Made by a program: the position numbers and the translations under genes | Shown here: positions 14,815 through 25,261 of the stretch, in pieces | Numbering within the stretch: the first letter of the stretch is position 1 | Layout of the letters: each line of letters begins with the position of its first letter | Source of the DNA: Aestuariivirga litoralis | GTDB taxonomy: Bacteria > Pseudomonadota > Alphaproteobacteria > Rhizobiales > Aestuariivirgaceae | Reading direction: 5' to 3' | Assembly: GCF_015714715.1 (NCBI RefSeq) | Contig: NZ_WAHS01000001.1 | Location: 1,426,001 to 1,490,000 of the forward strand | DNA: 64,000 nucleotides | The notes under the pieces: generated by a model | The model's database searches: none | Seen by the model: the letters and a program-made list of their open reading frames with translations, nothing else | What the model was told of the DNA's origin: nothing

Positions 14815-16137
14815 TTAATAGCCCAGCATGGCATCCTGGCGTTGGCGCAGAGCGACAAGTTTTGAAGTACCATCGACCGCGATATTGGCATGGGTCAACA
14901 GCTCGCCCTTCTTGATCGCAGCCGTCACCTTGCCGCCTTCAACGAGGCCGCAAGGCACAGCCCTGGCGGCCCGGGCATCACCTGCGGTCATGATGAAAGC
15001 GCGATAAGTGTATTGGCCGATGGCATCCAGCTTGTCACCTACTGCCAAGTCTTTCTTGGCCACAGCACAAACTTCCGAGACCGGCACATCGCGCGGCTCC
15101 ATATCCGGTACGCCGTACAGCATCACGCGCGCACAGGTGAGCGGCACTTCCAGCGAAGTCAAATGATAGGGGCGGATGAATTTGAAATAAGGCCCCTCGC
15201 CCAGCTTCAAATCATTCATGCGTTCACGCAGGCGTGGATGGCTCATTTCAGCGATCACAAACACGCCCGGCGCCACATCGCCAATGCTGAAATCAACGCA
15301 GCCCTTTTTCGACAGCACGCCGCCATCTTCAACCGGGCACATGACCTTTTCAAGGTTATCGAGATTTGCGTTGGGCCCGTGCATGCCGGGCACATCGGGA
15401 ACGAGGCCGGTGGCATTGGAGATGGCCGCCATTTCCACCATGGTCTTCGAGCCATCGACGAATTCCACCAGCATGCGCACATTCATGTTGCGGCGCTGCG
15501 CTTCGTCGCGGAACTCATCCGGTGTGGCGTCGTATTTCAGCGGATTGTTCTTGCCCTTGCCCGCGGCGATGATGGGGCAGCCGAGGCCGGTGACGAAATT
15601 GATCAGTTCAATGCAGGAGCTGGGCTCATCGCCCGCGCCCAAAGAATAGACCACGCCGGCGCGTTTGGCTTCGCGCTTGAGGAAGGCGCCCACCGTGACA
15701 TCGGCTTCGACATTCATCATTACCAGATGCTTGCCGTGCTCGATGGCAGTGAGGCCCACTTCCGCGCCCATGGCGGGTTTGCCGGTGGCATCGATGATCA
15801 CATCGATCAATGGGCTTTTGACAATCAGGTTGTGATCATCGGTCACCGCCGTCTTGCCGCTTTCGATGGCGGCGTCAAGTTTCTGCTGACCGGTGACGCG
15901 CATTTCCATGCTGGCATCATATCCAGCAATTTCCAGCGCGCTGGCCGCCTGGCCGGGGCGGCGCTCGGCGACGGCCGCCACATGCAGGCCTTCCATCTGG
16001 TGCACTTGCGTAAAGATATCGGTGCCCATTTCGCCACAACCAACGAGGCCGATCCTGATGTCGCGGCCTTCACGCTCGCGCCGCGCCAGAAGGTCGGCAG
16101 CCAGGCTGCGGGCGGGGGCATGGGGGTGAAGGGGCAT
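14815..16137 (-). CDS. COG4091-type NAD(P)-dependent dehydrogenase with C-terminal SAF domain
   Basis: This 440-residue protein belongs to the group described as predicted homoserine dehydrogenases with a C-terminal SAF domain. RIGLVGCGEMGTDIF near residue 30 is the dinucleotide-binding motif. The middle region (VDVIIDATGKPAMGAEVG, YSLGAGDEPSSCIELINF) is homoserine-dehydrogenase-like, and residues from about 360 form the SAF-like tail. The family's real substrate is often not an amino acid, and genomic context elsewhere suggests sugar acids or polyols. ATG at 16137 was chosen because the motif follows soon after; upstream in-frame codons run into the promoter region shared with divergent pccB. 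Confidence 0.8.
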   Translation of the reverse strand: MPLHPHAPARSLAADLLARREREGRDIRIGLVGCGEMGTDIFTQVHQMEGLHVAAVAERRPGQAASALEIAGYDASMEMRVTGQQKLDAAIESGKTAVTDDHNLIVKSPLIDVIIDATGKPAMGAEVGLTAIEHGKHLVMMNVEADVTVGAFLKREAKRAGVVYSLGAGDEPSSCIELINFVTGLGCPIIAAGKGKNNPLKYDATPDEFRDEAQRRNMNVRMLVEFVDGSKTMVEMAAISNATGLVPDVPGMHGPNANLDNLEKVMCPVEDGGVLSKKGCVDFSIGDVAPGVFVIAEMSHPRLRERMNDLKLGEGPYFKFIRPYHLTSLEVPLTCARVMLYGVPDMEPRDVPVSEVCAVAKKDLAVGDKLDAIGQYTYRAFIMTAGDARAARAVPCGLVEGGKVTAAIKKGELLTHANIAVDGTSKLVALRQRQDAMLGY

Positions 16138-16254
16138 TGCAAATCCTGTGTTGGGTGAAGCCCCTATAGAAACCCCGCTTAACCATGGCAAGCCTGCTGG
16201 ATTTGCTGTTGTGGTTTGCATGGGCTACCCTCGGGAACAAGAGTCTGGGGAAGA

Positions 16255-17787
16255 ATGAAAGACGTCATCGCCGAGCTGGAAAAGCGCCGCACCGAAGCCC
16301 GAAACGGCGGCGGTGAAGCACGCATTGCCGCGCAACATGCCAAGGGTAAGCTGACGGCGCGCGAGCGCATCGAAGTGCTGCTCGATGAAGGCTCGTTCGA
16401 AGAATACGACATGTTCGTCACCCACCGCTCAACCGAATTCGGCATGGACAAGCAGAAGGTGGCGGGCGATGGCGTGGTGACCGGCTGGGGCACCATCAAT
16501 GGCCGCATGGTTTGCGTGTTCTCACAGGATTTCACCGTGCTGGGCGGATCGCTGTCGGAAACCCATGCGCAGAAAATCTGCAAGATCATGGATATGGCCG
16601 TGAAGATGGGCGCCCCCATGATCGGGCTGAATGATTCCGGTGGTGCTCGCATTCAGGAAGGTGTGGCTTCACTGGCCGGTTATGCAGAAGTGTTCCGGCG
16701 CAATGCCTCAGCCTCCGGCGTGGTACCGCAGATTTCGGTAATCATGGGCCCCTGTGCCGGGGGTGCTGTTTACTCGCCTGCGATGACCGACTTCATCTTC
16801 ATGGTGAAGGATACGTCCTACATGTTCGTCACCGGGCCTGACGTGGTGAAGACGGTGACCAATGAAATCGTCACAGCTGAAGAACTGGGCGGGGCGACGA
16901 CGCACACGACGAAATCGTCCGTGGCTGATGGCGCGTTTGAGAATGATGTCGAAACGCTTGAGCAAGTGCGCCGGCTTTTCGATTTCCTGCCGCTGTCCAA
17001 CCGCGAGCCTGCGCCGACACGGCCGTTCCATGACGAGCCGGACCGGATGGAGATGCGGCTCGACACGCTGATCCCTGATTCCGCTGCTAAGCCTTATGAC
17101 ATGAAGGAACTGGTTCTGGCGCTGGCTGACGAAGGCGACTTCTTCGAAATCCAGCAGGCCTTCGCGCGCAACATCATCACTGGTTTCATTCGCATCGAAG
17201 GCCAGACGGTTGGTGTTGTCGCAAACCAGCCTCTGCATCTGGCGGGCGTGCTTGATATTGACTCGTCGCGCAAGTCAGCACGCTTCGTACGCTTCTGCGA
17301 TGCCTTCAGCATTCCGATCCTGACGCTGGTGGATGTGCCGGGCTTCCTGCCGGGCGTGGCGCAGGAACTGGGCGGCGTGATCAAGCATGGCGCGAAGTTG
17401 CTGTTCGCCTACAGTCAGGCCACGGTACCCATGGTGACGCTGATCACCCGCAAGGCCTATGGTGGCGCCTATGACGTGATGGCCTCGAAACATATTGGTG
17501 CCGATGTGAACTACGCGTGGCCTTCTGCCGAGATCGCCGTGATGGGAGCCAAGGGAGCTACCGAAATTCTCTATCGCAGCGAATTGGCCGACAAGGACAA
17601 GATCGCCGCACGCACCCAGGAGTATGAGGCGCGATTTGCCAATCCCTTCGTGGCGGCGGAGCGTGGCTTCATCGATGAAGTGATCATGCCGCATGCCTCG
17701 CGCAAACGCATTGCGCGGGCATTTGCAGCCTTGCGCAAAAAGAAAGTGGAAGTGGCGTGGAAAAAACACGACACGATTCCGCTGTGA
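16255..17787 (+). CDS. pccB: Propionyl-CoA carboxylase beta (carboxyltransferase) subunit
   Basis: PccB moves the carboxyl group from biotin to propionyl-CoA, giving (S)-methylmalonyl-CoA. The 510 residues form the two crotonase-like halves of the carboxyltransferase. The N-half contains [30 protein letters not shown] and [17 protein letters not shown] (first oxyanion hole). The C-half contains [13 protein letters not shown] and [13 protein letters not shown] (second oxyanion hole). The start at 16255 has a GGGGAAG ribosome site directly upstream, and the longer open frame lacks one. It is the first gene of pccB-pccA-mutase, with two bases between its stop and the pccA ATG. Confidence 0.96.
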   Translation: MKDVIAELEKRRTEARNGGGEARIAAQHAKGKLTARERIEVLLDEGSFEEYDMFVTHRSTEFGMDKQKVAGDGVVTGWGTINGRMVCVFSQDFTVLGGSLSETHAQKICKIMDMAVKMGAPMIGLNDSGGARIQEGVASLAGYAEVFRRNASASGVVPQISVIMGPCAGGAVYSPAMTDFIFMVKDTSYMFVTGPDVVKTVTNEIVTAEELGGATTHTTKSSVADGAFENDVETLEQVRRLFDFLPLSNREPAPTRPFHDEPDRMEMRLDTLIPDSAAKPYDMKELVLALADEGDFFEIQQAFARNIITGFIRIEGQTVGVVANQPLHLAGVLDIDSSRKSARFVRFCDAFSIPILTLVDVPGFLPGVAQELGGVIKHGAKLLFAYSQATVPMVTLITRKAYGGAYDVMASKHIGADVNYAWPSAEIAVMGAKGATEILYRSELADKDKIAARTQEYEARFANPFVAAERGFIDEVIMPHASRKRIARAFAALRKKKVEVAWKKHDTIPL

Positions 17788-17789
17788 GC

Positions 17790-19793
17790 ATGTTCAAGAA
17801 AATTCTCATCGCCAATCGTGGCGAGATTGCTTGTCGCGTGATCAAGACGGCGCGCCGAATGGGCATTGCGACCGTTGCGGTTTATTCTGACGCCGATAAG
17901 GACGCGCTGCATGTGGAGATGGCGGACGAGGCCGTGCACATAGGCCCTGCTCCGTCGGCGCAGTCCTATCTGGTGATGGACAAGATCATCGCTGCCGCGA
18001 AAGCCACGGGTGCTGAGGCCATTCATCCGGGCTATGGCTTTCTCTCCGAGAAATCGGAATTCTCTGCCGCTTGTGAAGCCGCGGGCATCGCCTTTATCGG
18101 CCCTCCCCCTGCGGCCATAGCGGCGATGGGTGACAAGATCACCTCCAAGAAGCTTGCCGCAGAAGCCGGTGTTTCCACAGTGCCGGGTTTCATGGGGCTG
18201 ATTGACGATGAAGCCCAGGCGGTGAAAATCGCCAAGCAAATCGGCTACCCCGTGATGATCAAGGCCACGGCGGGTGGCGGCGGCAAGGGCATGCGCATCG
18301 CTTTCAACGAAGCGGAAGCGCGCGAAGGTTTCGCGCTGTCGCGCTCGGAAGCGAAATCATCTTTCGGCGATGACCGCGTGTTCATCGAAAAATTTGTCAC
18401 CGAGCCCCGCCATATCGAAATCCAGGTGCTGGGCGACAAGCATGGCACCGTACTTTATCTCAATGAGCGCGAATGCTCGATCCAGCGGCGTAACCAGAAA
18501 GTCGTGGAAGAAGCGCCCTCGCCTTTTCTCGATGCGGCCACGCGCAAGGCGATGGGTGAGCAAGCGGTGGCGCTGGCCAAGGCGGTGGGTTACTTCTCTG
18601 CCGGCACGGTGGAATTCATTGTCGACAACGAGCGCAATTTCTATTTCCTGGAAATGAACACACGTTTGCAGGTGGAGCATCCTGTCACTGAACTGATCAC
18701 CGGGCTTGATCTGGTCGAGCAGATGATACGCGTGGCGGCTGGCGAGAAGCTCGCCATGCAGCAGAGCGACATCACCATCAATGGCTGGGCGATGGAAAGC
18801 CGCCTTTATGCCGAAGATCCGTTCCGCAACTTCCTTCCGTCGATTGGCCGCCTGACGCGCTACCGCCCGCCGCGCGAAGGTGAGCAGCGCGACAAGACCA
18901 TCATTCGCAACGACACCGGCGTTTATGAAGGTGGCGAGATTTCGATGTTCTATGATCCGATGATTGCCAAGCTTTGCACCTGGGCGCCGGACCGCATCTT
19001 GGCGATCAACGCCATGCAGCAGGCGCTGGATGATTTCGAAGTGGAAGGCATCGGTAATAATTTGCCGTTCCTCTCGGCGGTGATGGGGCATGATCGTTTT
19101 CGCAAGGGCACATTCACCACCGCTTTCATCGCGGAGGAGTTTCCCGACGGCTTCAAAGGTGTGACGCCATCGCCCGATGAGCTCTTGAATCTTGCCCGCA
19201 TCGCCGCCTTCATCCATGTGAAGACGGAGCTGCGCGCCTCTGAAATCAGCGGCACCATGCCCAATCACACGCGCGCCCTTTCAGTGGATTGGAATGTGCG
19301 GATCGGCGCGCAGGATTTCGCGGCGCGTGTCATACCCGAAACCGTGGGCAAGCAAGTCAGCATTGGCGAAGAGCGGCCCAAGCTCGTTTCTTCAGCCTGG
19401 GTGCCCGGCCAAGTTCATGGCCACTTCCGCATGAACGGGCACGAATTCAGCGTGAAGATTTCAACCTCGCCGCAGGGCATCCGCCTGCGCATGCGCGGCA
19501 TTGATGTCACCGCGCAAGTGCGCAGCCCGCGCGTGGCGGCGCTTGCCTCGCTGATGCCAGTGAAAAAACCACGGGATACGTCGAAGCTGCTGCTCTGCCC
19601 AATGCCCGGATTGATCCGGCAGATCGCTGTTGCAGTGGGCGACAAGGTGGAAGCCGGGCAAATGCTGGCCGTGGTGGAAGCCATGAAGATGGAAAATGTT
19701 CTGCGGGCGGAGCGCGGGGCAAAAGTGAAAAAGATCGCCGCACAAGTGGGCGACAGTCTCGCGGTCGATCAGCTCATCATGGAATTTGAGTGA
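17790..19793 (+). CDS. pccA: Propionyl-CoA carboxylase alpha (biotin carboxylase/BCCP) subunit
   Basis: PccA carboxylates its own biotin using ATP and bicarbonate and presents it to PccB. The 667 residues contain the biotin carboxylase domain: [17 protein letters not shown] at the start, the ATP-grasp loop [20 protein letters not shown]-type [13 protein letters not shown], and [18 protein letters not shown]-specific BT region follows (about 500-590). The C-terminal biotinyl domain has EAMKMENVL with the biotin lysine at about 633. The stop overlaps the mutase ATG by one base. The BT domain and neighbours argue for propionyl-CoA rather than 3-methylcrotonyl-CoA as substrate. Confidence 0.96.
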   Translation: MFKKILIANRGEIACRVIKTARRMGIATVAVYSDADKDALHVEMADEAVHIGPAPSAQSYLVMDKIIAAAKATGAEAIHPGYGFLSEKSEFSAACEAAGIAFIGPPPAAIAAMGDKITSKKLAAEAGVSTVPGFMGLIDDEAQAVKIAKQIGYPVMIKATAGGGGKGMRIAFNEAEAREGFALSRSEAKSSFGDDRVFIEKFVTEPRHIEIQVLGDKHGTVLYLNERECSIQRRNQKVVEEAPSPFLDAATRKAMGEQAVALAKAVGYFSAGTVEFIVDNERNFYFLEMNTRLQVEHPVTELITGLDLVEQMIRVAAGEKLAMQQSDITINGWAMESRLYAEDPFRNFLPSIGRLTRYRPPREGEQRDKTIIRNDTGVYEGGEISMFYDPMIAKLCTWAPDRILAINAMQQALDDFEVEGIGNNLPFLSAVMGHDRFRKGTFTTAFIAEEFPDGFKGVTPSPDELLNLARIAAFIHVKTELRASEISGTMPNHTRALSVDWNVRIGAQDFAARVIPETVGKQVSIGEERPKLVSSAWVPGQVHGHFRMNGHEFSVKISTSPQGIRLRMRGIDVTAQVRSPRVAALASLMPVKKPRDTSKLLLCPMPGLIRQIAVAVGDKVEAGQMLAVVEAMKMENVLRAERGAKVKKIAAQVGDSLAVDQLIMEFE

Positions 19794-21865
19794 TGGGTGC
19801 GCGTGGTGATGAAGACGGGCTGGAGATCAAGCCGCTTTATACGGCTGATGATCTGAAGGCGGTTTCGCATCTCGGATCAAAGCCTGGCGAAGCGCCCTTT
19901 GTGCGCGGGCCCTATGCCAGCATGTATGCCGGGCGGCCCTGGACGATCCGGCAATATGCGGGGTTTTCGACGGCAGAAGATTCCAACGCGTTTTATCGCA
20001 AGGGCCTAGCGGCGGGGCAGAAGGGCCTTTCGGTGGCTTTCGATCTGGCTACGCATCGCGGCTATGATTCTGATCACCCGCGCGTGGCCGGTGATGTGGG
20101 CAAGGCCGGTGTCGCTATCGACAGTGTGGAGGACATGAAAATCCTGTTCAGCGGCATTCCGCTGAAAGACATGTCGGTTTCGATGACGATGAATGGCGCG
20201 GTGCTGCCCATCCTCGCGATGTTCATTGTGGCGGGTGAGGAACAGGGCACGGCGCGCAAGGAGCTTTCAGGCACCATTCAGAATGACATTCTGAAAGAGT
20301 TCATGGTGCGCAACACTTATATTTATCCACCCGCGCAATCGATGCGCATCGTGGCGGATATCATTGCTTTCACTGCAGCCGAAATGCCGAAATTCAATTC
20401 GATCTCGATCTCCGGCTACCACATGCAGGAGGCGGGTGCCACACTGGTGCAGGAGCTGGCCTTCACGCTGGCCGATGGCCGCGAATATGTGCGGCAGGCT
20501 TTGGCGCGCGGGCTGGATGTGGATGAGTTTGCCGGGCGGCTATCGTTCTTCTTTGCCATCGGGATGAATTTCTTTGCCGAGGCCGCCAAGCTACGCGCCG
20601 CGCGCCTGCTGTGGCACCGCATCATGGCGGAGTTCAAGCCGAAGAAAAAAGAAAGCCTGATGCTGCGCACCCATTGCCAGACATCCGGCGTGTCGCTGCA
20701 GGAGCAGGACCCCTACAATAATATCATCCGCACGGCCTATGAAGCGCTGGCGGCGGCTTTGGGCGGCACGCAGAGCCTGCACACCAATTCCTTCGATGAA
20801 GCCATCGCGCTGCCCACAGAATTCTCCGCGCGTATTGCCCGCAACACGCAGCTGATCCTGCAGCATGAAACGGGCATCACCGATGTGGCCGATCCTCTTG
20901 CGGGTTCCTACTATGTCGAAAGCCTCACGCAGCAATTGGCCGACAAGGCCTGGGCTTTGATGGAAGAGATTGAGGCGCAAGGCGGCATGACGGCGGCGGT
21001 GGCTGCAGGCACGCCCAAGCGGATGATCGAGGTAGCGGCTACGATCAAGCAGGCCGATATCGACAAGGGCGATACGGTCATTGTGGGCGTGAACAAATAC
21101 CGGCTTGAGGAAGAAGCCCGTTTGGAAACACGGGTGGTCGATAATGCCGCGGTGCGCGAGGCACAGGTGAAACGCCTGGTGCAGATCAAGCGCAGCCGCG
21201 ACCCTGAACGCGTGAAAGAAACGCTTGCCGCATTGGCGCGGGCCGCAAGTGATGCGAGCGCCAATCTTCTGGGCCCAGCCATTGAAGCGGCACGGGCGCG
21301 CGCCACGGTGGGTGAAATTTCCGATTGCCTGCGCGGGGCCTTCGGCAGCCATGAAGCCACGCCCGAAGTGGTGAGCGGCGTTCATGCGGCGAAATATCGG
21401 GACGATCCCGAATATAAAATTTTGAAAGAGCGGTTTGCCGCACTCGCCAACAGCAAGGGCAAGGTGCCGAAAATCCTGATTTCCAAACTGGGCCAGGATG
21501 GGCATGACCGGGGGGCGCATGTGATCGCTGCTGCCTTTGGTGATCTTGGTTTTGAGGTTCTGGCCGGCGCGCTGTTTCAAACGCCGGAGGAGGCTGCCAC
21601 ATTCGGCATCACCGAAAATGTGCATGTGATCGGCGTATCCTCGCTCGCTGCAGGGCACAGGACTTTGGTGCCGGAATTGATTGATGCGCTACGCGCCAAA
21701 GGCCGTGGTGACATCATCGTGATTTGTGGCGGGGTGATCCCGCGGCCGGATTATGAGTTCCTGAAGGAAAAAGGCGTGGCAGAGATTTTCGGCCCCGGCA
21801 CCAATGTGCTCGATGCCGCGCGCAGCCTGATGGATCTGCTGGAAGGCAAGCTGCGCAACGTTTGA
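19793..21865 (+). CDS. scpA: Methylmalonyl-CoA mutase, single-chain (B12-dependent)
   Basis: The mutase rearranges (R)-methylmalonyl-CoA to succinyl-CoA with adenosylcobalamin, delivering propionyl units to the TCA cycle. It has 690 residues, slightly short, with the barrel and cobalamin domains in one chain. [15 protein letters not shown] and [13 protein letters not shown] carry active-site residues, and [10 protein letters not shown] ends the barrel. The B12 domain has DGHDRGAH with the lower-ligand histidine at about 571. The start overlaps the pccA stop. The epimerase needed to invert methylmalonyl-CoA and the MeaB-type chaperone GTPase are not in this window and must be encoded elsewhere if the route works. 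Confidence 0.95.
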   Translation: MGARGDEDGLEIKPLYTADDLKAVSHLGSKPGEAPFVRGPYASMYAGRPWTIRQYAGFSTAEDSNAFYRKGLAAGQKGLSVAFDLATHRGYDSDHPRVAGDVGKAGVAIDSVEDMKILFSGIPLKDMSVSMTMNGAVLPILAMFIVAGEEQGTARKELSGTIQNDILKEFMVRNTYIYPPAQSMRIVADIIAFTAAEMPKFNSISISGYHMQEAGATLVQELAFTLADGREYVRQALARGLDVDEFAGRLSFFFAIGMNFFAEAAKLRAARLLWHRIMAEFKPKKKESLMLRTHCQTSGVSLQEQDPYNNIIRTAYEALAAALGGTQSLHTNSFDEAIALPTEFSARIARNTQLILQHETGITDVADPLAGSYYVESLTQQLADKAWALMEEIEAQGGMTAAVAAGTPKRMIEVAATIKQADIDKGDTVIVGVNKYRLEEEARLETRVVDNAAVREAQVKRLVQIKRSRDPERVKETLAALARAASDASANLLGPAIEAARARATVGEISDCLRGAFGSHEATPEVVSGVHAAKYRDDPEYKILKERFAALANSKGKVPKILISKLGQDGHDRGAHVIAAAFGDLGFEVLAGALFQTPEEAATFGITENVHVIGVSSLAAGHRTLVPELIDALRAKGRGDIIVICGGVIPRPDYEFLKEKGVAEIFGPGTNVLDAARSLMDLLEGKLRNV

Positions 21866-21875
21866 ATGACAGAGA

Positions 21876-21951
21876 TGGTGGGCCCACCAGGACTCGAACC
21901 TGGAACCAGACGGTTATGAGCCGTCAGCTCTAACCATTGAGCTATAGGCCC
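21876..21951 (-). tRNA. tRNA-Ile2 (CAU anticodon, needs lysidine)
   Basis: Seventy-six bases on the minus strand fold into a full cloverleaf with an encoded CCA tail. The 5-base anticodon stem GACGG/CCGTC encloses CTCATAA, and the T-arm is CCAGG-TTCGAGT-CCTGG. The CAU anticodon could mean methionine. However, the acceptor stem GGGCCTA/TGGGCCC gives C4-G69 and C5-G68 pairs, which are determinants used by TilS (lysidine synthetase) to recognise tRNA-Ile2, so I call it the isoleucine AUA reader. It points towards the 3' end of the mutase gene, ten bases away. Confidence 0.85.
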
Positions 21952-22008
21952 CCTTCCCTGTGCTGGCGACCGCTACACGATTTCAGAAAATCATGCTAGC
22001 ACCTTGCC

Positions 22009-23466
22009 ATGAAGACCAAGAATCTCTCCCCGCAGGCCGCCGTGGCCGAACTGATCAAGCAGTATGACGCCGCGACTACCGCGCTGCATGCCGCCCTTGA
22101 GCGCTATTTCACCGACAAAATTGTTCCGACCGCCGCCGAGCGCCAAGCCTTCTGCTATCCCGAATTGCGGGTGACTTATGACCGGGTGGAGCTGCAGCCG
22201 CGCATTTCGCGCGCCTATGCCAAGTTCCAGCATCCGGGGGTTTATTCCACTACCATCACTCAGCCGGAATTTTTCCGCGACTATCTCGAAGAGCAACTGG
22301 GTTATCTGGTGCGCGATTATGGTGCCACCGTTGAGGTGCTGCCGTCCACGCAGGAGATCCCCTACCCTTATGTGTTGCAGTCTGGCGATGATCTGGGTGC
22401 GGGCGGTGTTTCAGCTGCAGAATTGGCGCTGCATTTCCCGATTCCGGAACTGTCGCTGGTGGGCGATGAAATCGCTGATGGGCATTTCGAGTTCCAGACC
22501 GGCCCGCATCATCCGCTGGCTTTGTTTGATGCGGTGCGGGTGGATTATTCGCTGAAGCGCTTGCAGCACTATTCCGGCACGCGCTTTGACAAGTTTCAGC
22601 CATGGATCCTGCTCACCAATTATCACCGCTATGTTGATCAATTCCAATCTTGGGCGATTGCGCAGTTGAAAGCCGATGGGCCTTATGATGCGCTGCATAT
22701 TCCGGGCGGCGGCGTGGTCACGCGCGGGATGAGCGACGCTGAAGCCCAAGAGGTACTTGACGCCAGCCCGTGGCACAAATTCCAGATGCCGGCCTATCAC
22801 CTTTCGCGTTCGGACGGCGCGGGCGGCATTACGCTGGCCAATATCGGCGTGGGACCTTCCAATGCGAAGAATCTCACTGATCACCTTGCGGTGCTGCGGC
22901 CGAATTGCTGGCTGATGATCGGCCATTGCGGCGGGCTTCGCCTGTCTCAACGCATTGGTGATTATGTTCTGGCACATGCCTATCTGCGGCAGGACCATAT
23001 TCTCGACCGGCTGGTGCCGCCGGAAATTCCAATCCCTGCTTTGGCCGAAGTGCAAGTGGCCATGCAGCAGGCGGCGGCGCAAGTTACCGGCGAAAAGGGC
23101 GAAGCTTTGAAGGCGCGGCTGCGTACCGGCACGGTGATGACGCATGATGACAGGAACTGGGAATTGCGCTGGACGCTGGAGCGCAAGCGCATCAATCTTT
23201 CGCGCGCCATCGCCATCGACATGGAAAGCGGCACATTGGCTGCACAAGGCTATCGCTTCCGCGTACCCTATGGCACGCTGCTTTGCGTTTCCGACAAGCC
23301 GCTGCATGGCGAAATCAAACTACCGGGTGCGGCCAATGCGTTTTATGACCGCGCGGTGGGCGAGCATCTGATGATCGGCCTGGCTGCGCTGGAAAACCTG
23401 CGCACCACCAAGAGCAGTTTGCATTCGCGTAAATTGCGCAGTTTTGACGAACCGCCATTTAGATAA
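22009..23466 (+). CDS. amn: AMP nucleosidase
   Basis: Amn hydrolyses AMP to adenine and ribose-5-phosphate and helps set the adenylate pool. The 485 residues match the usual length. The N-terminal AMP-nucleosidase-specific domain runs to about residue 170 (RPRI-type LQPRISRAYAKFQHPGVYSTT). The C-terminal phosphorylase fold contains NIGVGPSNAKNLTDHLAVL, MIGHCGGLR and the AIDMESGTLAAQGYRFRVPYG block, where Met-Glu binds ribose in this superfamily. It is monocistronic. Its promoter must lie in the 57 bases after the divergent tRNA gene's 5' end. Confidence 0.94.
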   Translation: MKTKNLSPQAAVAELIKQYDAATTALHAALERYFTDKIVPTAAERQAFCYPELRVTYDRVELQPRISRAYAKFQHPGVYSTTITQPEFFRDYLEEQLGYLVRDYGATVEVLPSTQEIPYPYVLQSGDDLGAGGVSAAELALHFPIPELSLVGDEIADGHFEFQTGPHHPLALFDAVRVDYSLKRLQHYSGTRFDKFQPWILLTNYHRYVDQFQSWAIAQLKADGPYDALHIPGGGVVTRGMSDAEAQEVLDASPWHKFQMPAYHLSRSDGAGGITLANIGVGPSNAKNLTDHLAVLRPNCWLMIGHCGGLRLSQRIGDYVLAHAYLRQDHILDRLVPPEIPIPALAEVQVAMQQAAAQVTGEKGEALKARLRTGTVMTHDDRNWELRWTLERKRINLSRAIAIDMESGTLAAQGYRFRVPYGTLLCVSDKPLHGEIKLPGAANAFYDRAVGEHLMIGLAALENLRTTKSSLHSRKLRSFDEPPFR

Positions 23467-23527
23467 AGCGCCGTCAAACTCATGCCACAATTTATTCCTA
23501 TTATTGGTTTTATGAGAAAGGAATTCC

Positions 23528-24238
23528 ATGTTCAAAATTCTTGCCGTTTCCCTCTTCGCTCTACTCGCTACACCAGTGGTGAGCGCCATGGCTGATGCGC
23601 CCGCATTGAACCGCACGATCACATTGAATGGCCATGGCGAAGTGAGGGCCGCGCCAGATATGGCTGTGATTGACCTTGGCGTGTTTGCGCAGGGCGATAC
23701 GGCCCGCGCGGCGCTGGATGCCAATACCAAGAACATGGCCGCCCTTCTGGCCATGCTGAAGGCCGAAGGCATTGACGACAAGGACGTGCAAACCAGCAAT
23801 TTCTCGGTTGGCCCGCGTTACGATAATCCGCAGAACGGCACCCAGCCCAAGGTGATCGGCTATGACGTAAACAACACCGTCTCGGTCATCGTGCGCAAGC
23901 TGCCGGAATTGGGCGCGTTGCTCGACAAGGCGGTGAGCTCCGGCTCCAACCAGGTGAACAATCTGACCTTCACCATGGAAGATGCGGCCAATCTGCAGGA
24001 CGAAGCACGCAAGGCGGCGGTGAAGGATGCGCTGCGCAAGGCTGAGCTTCTGGCCGGTGCGGCTGGCAGCAAGGTAGGCCCGGTGGTTTCGATCAGCGAC
24101 ATGGGCTCGCCCGGCCCTATGCCGATGCGCGCCGGTGCGATGATGGACATGGCCAAGGCAGCGCCGGTGCCGGTGGCTCAGGGTCAGCTGGTGATTTCAG
24201 CCGATGTGAACATGGTTTGGGAACTCACGGCGCCGTAA
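23528..24238 (+). CDS. SIMPL-domain (DUF541) periplasmic protein
   Basis: This is a 236-residue exported protein of the SIMPL/DUF541 family (relatives: YggE, BP26). It has a clear signal peptide, MFKILAVSLFALLATPVVSA followed by MADAP, with probable cleavage near residue 22. The family opening ITLNGHGEVRAAPDMAVIDLGV and the block GYDVNNTVSVIVRKLPELGALLDKAV are present. The biochemical role is unclear; YggE is linked to oxidative stress, and BP26 of Brucella forms channel-like oligomers. An AAGGA ribosome site precedes the ATG. The convergent gene ends ten bases downstream. Confidence 0.87.
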   Translation: MFKILAVSLFALLATPVVSAMADAPALNRTITLNGHGEVRAAPDMAVIDLGVFAQGDTARAALDANTKNMAALLAMLKAEGIDDKDVQTSNFSVGPRYDNPQNGTQPKVIGYDVNNTVSVIVRKLPELGALLDKAVSSGSNQVNNLTFTMEDAANLQDEARKAAVKDALRKAELLAGAAGSKVGPVVSISDMGSPGPMPMRAGAMMDMAKAAPVPVAQGQLVISADVNMVWELTAP

Positions 24239-24248
24239 GCCCTGCGAG

Positions 24249-25229
24249 TTATTTCCACACTTCCGCAAGCAACTCGTAGGATTTCACGCGTGCGTCGTGG
24301 TCATACATCATGGCCGCGACCATCAATTCATTCACCCCGGTTTTGGTGACGAAGGCTTCCAGTTGCTCCTTCACCGTTCGGGGTGAGCCCACAAAAGTGG
24401 CGGCCAGCATGCGCTGGGCCTGGGCCTTTTCAGGCCCGCTCCAATAGGTTTCAATGTCATCGATCGGCGGTTTCGTCAGGCCACGCTGGCCACGCAACAT
24501 GTCGGAGAAGCGCATTTGCAGTGAAGTGAACAGCCGCTTGGCCTCGGCATCGGTTTCGGCGCAGATCACATTCACCCCGGCCATGGCATAGGGCGTCTGC
24601 TGTTGCGCTGAGGCTTGGAAGGTCTCGCGATAGATATCCATGGCCGGCATCAATTGATCCGGCGCGAAATGCGATGCGAACGCATAGGGCAGCCCCAAGG
24701 CTGCTGCGAGCTGCGCGCCGAAGGTGCTGGAACCCAGAATCCACAGCGGCACATTGGTATCGGTGCCCGGCACGGCCTGAATGGTCTGGCCTTCCTGCAA
24801 CGGGCCGAGCAGGATTTGCAATTCCTGCACGTCCTGAGGGAAATGTTCCGAGGCGCGCGGATCAACGCGCAGGGCCAGCATGGTGCGGTGGTCGGTGCCG
24901 GGGGCGCGGCCAAGGCCAAGATCAATCCGGTTCGGATAAAGCGAAGCCAGTGTGCCGAATTGTTCGGCGATCACCATGGGCGAATGGTTGGGTAGCATCA
25001 CACCGCCGGCGCCGACACGGATGGTCTTGGTGTTTTCCGCCACGAAACCGATGACGACAGAGGTGGCGGCACTTGCAATGCCTGCCATGTTGTGGTGTTC
25101 CGCGACCCAATAGCGGTTGTAACCGAAACGCTCGGCTTGCTGCGCGAGGTGCTTGGCGTTTTGAAGTGCGATGGCGATTGTGCTGCCCTCGGACACGGGG
25201 GCGAGATCAAGAATGGAAAGCGGGATCAT
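24249..25229 (-). CDS. LLM-class flavin-dependent oxidoreductase
   Basis: This 326-residue protein is a luciferase-like monooxygenase of the YhbW group. [13 protein letters not shown] at the N-terminus, [45 protein letters not shown] and [10 protein letters not shown] are the conserved blocks of the flavin-binding barrel. The substrate is unknown and the reduced flavin probably comes from a separate reductase. It begins 32 bases downstream of the methyltransferase gene's stop, so it could be the last gene of that transcript. Confidence 0.88.
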   Translation of the reverse strand: MIPLSILDLAPVSEGSTIAIALQNAKHLAQQAERFGYNRYWVAEHHNMAGIASAATSVVIGFVAENTKTIRVGAGGVMLPNHSPMVIAEQFGTLASLYPNRIDLGLGRAPGTDHRTMLALRVDPRASEHFPQDVQELQILLGPLQEGQTIQAVPGTDTNVPLWILGSSTFGAQLAAALGLPYAFASHFAPDQLMPAMDIYRETFQASAQQQTPYAMAGVNVICAETDAEAKRLFTSLQMRFSDMLRGQRGLTKPPIDDIETYWSGPEKAQAQRMLAATFVGSPRTVKEQLEAFVTKTGVNELMVAAMMYDHDARVKSYELLAEVWK

Positions 25230-25261
25230 GAAGGGAGCCTAGCAGCGATTGCGTTTGCGGT

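Noticed and set aside
14890-16158. A 422-codon plus-strand frame opposite the COG4091 dehydrogenase gene
   Set aside because: The minus strand has a complete Rossmann enzyme; the plus translation is His/Phe-rich and meaningless.
20591-21658. A 355-codon minus-strand frame opposite the mutase gene
   Set aside because: The mutase motifs are intact on the plus strand and the minus frame has no family features.
21877-21951. tRNA-Met identity for the CAU tRNA
   Set aside because: C4-G69 and C5-G68 in the acceptor stem match tRNA-Ile2 determinants; elongator tRNA-Met usually has other pairs. Some doubt remains.
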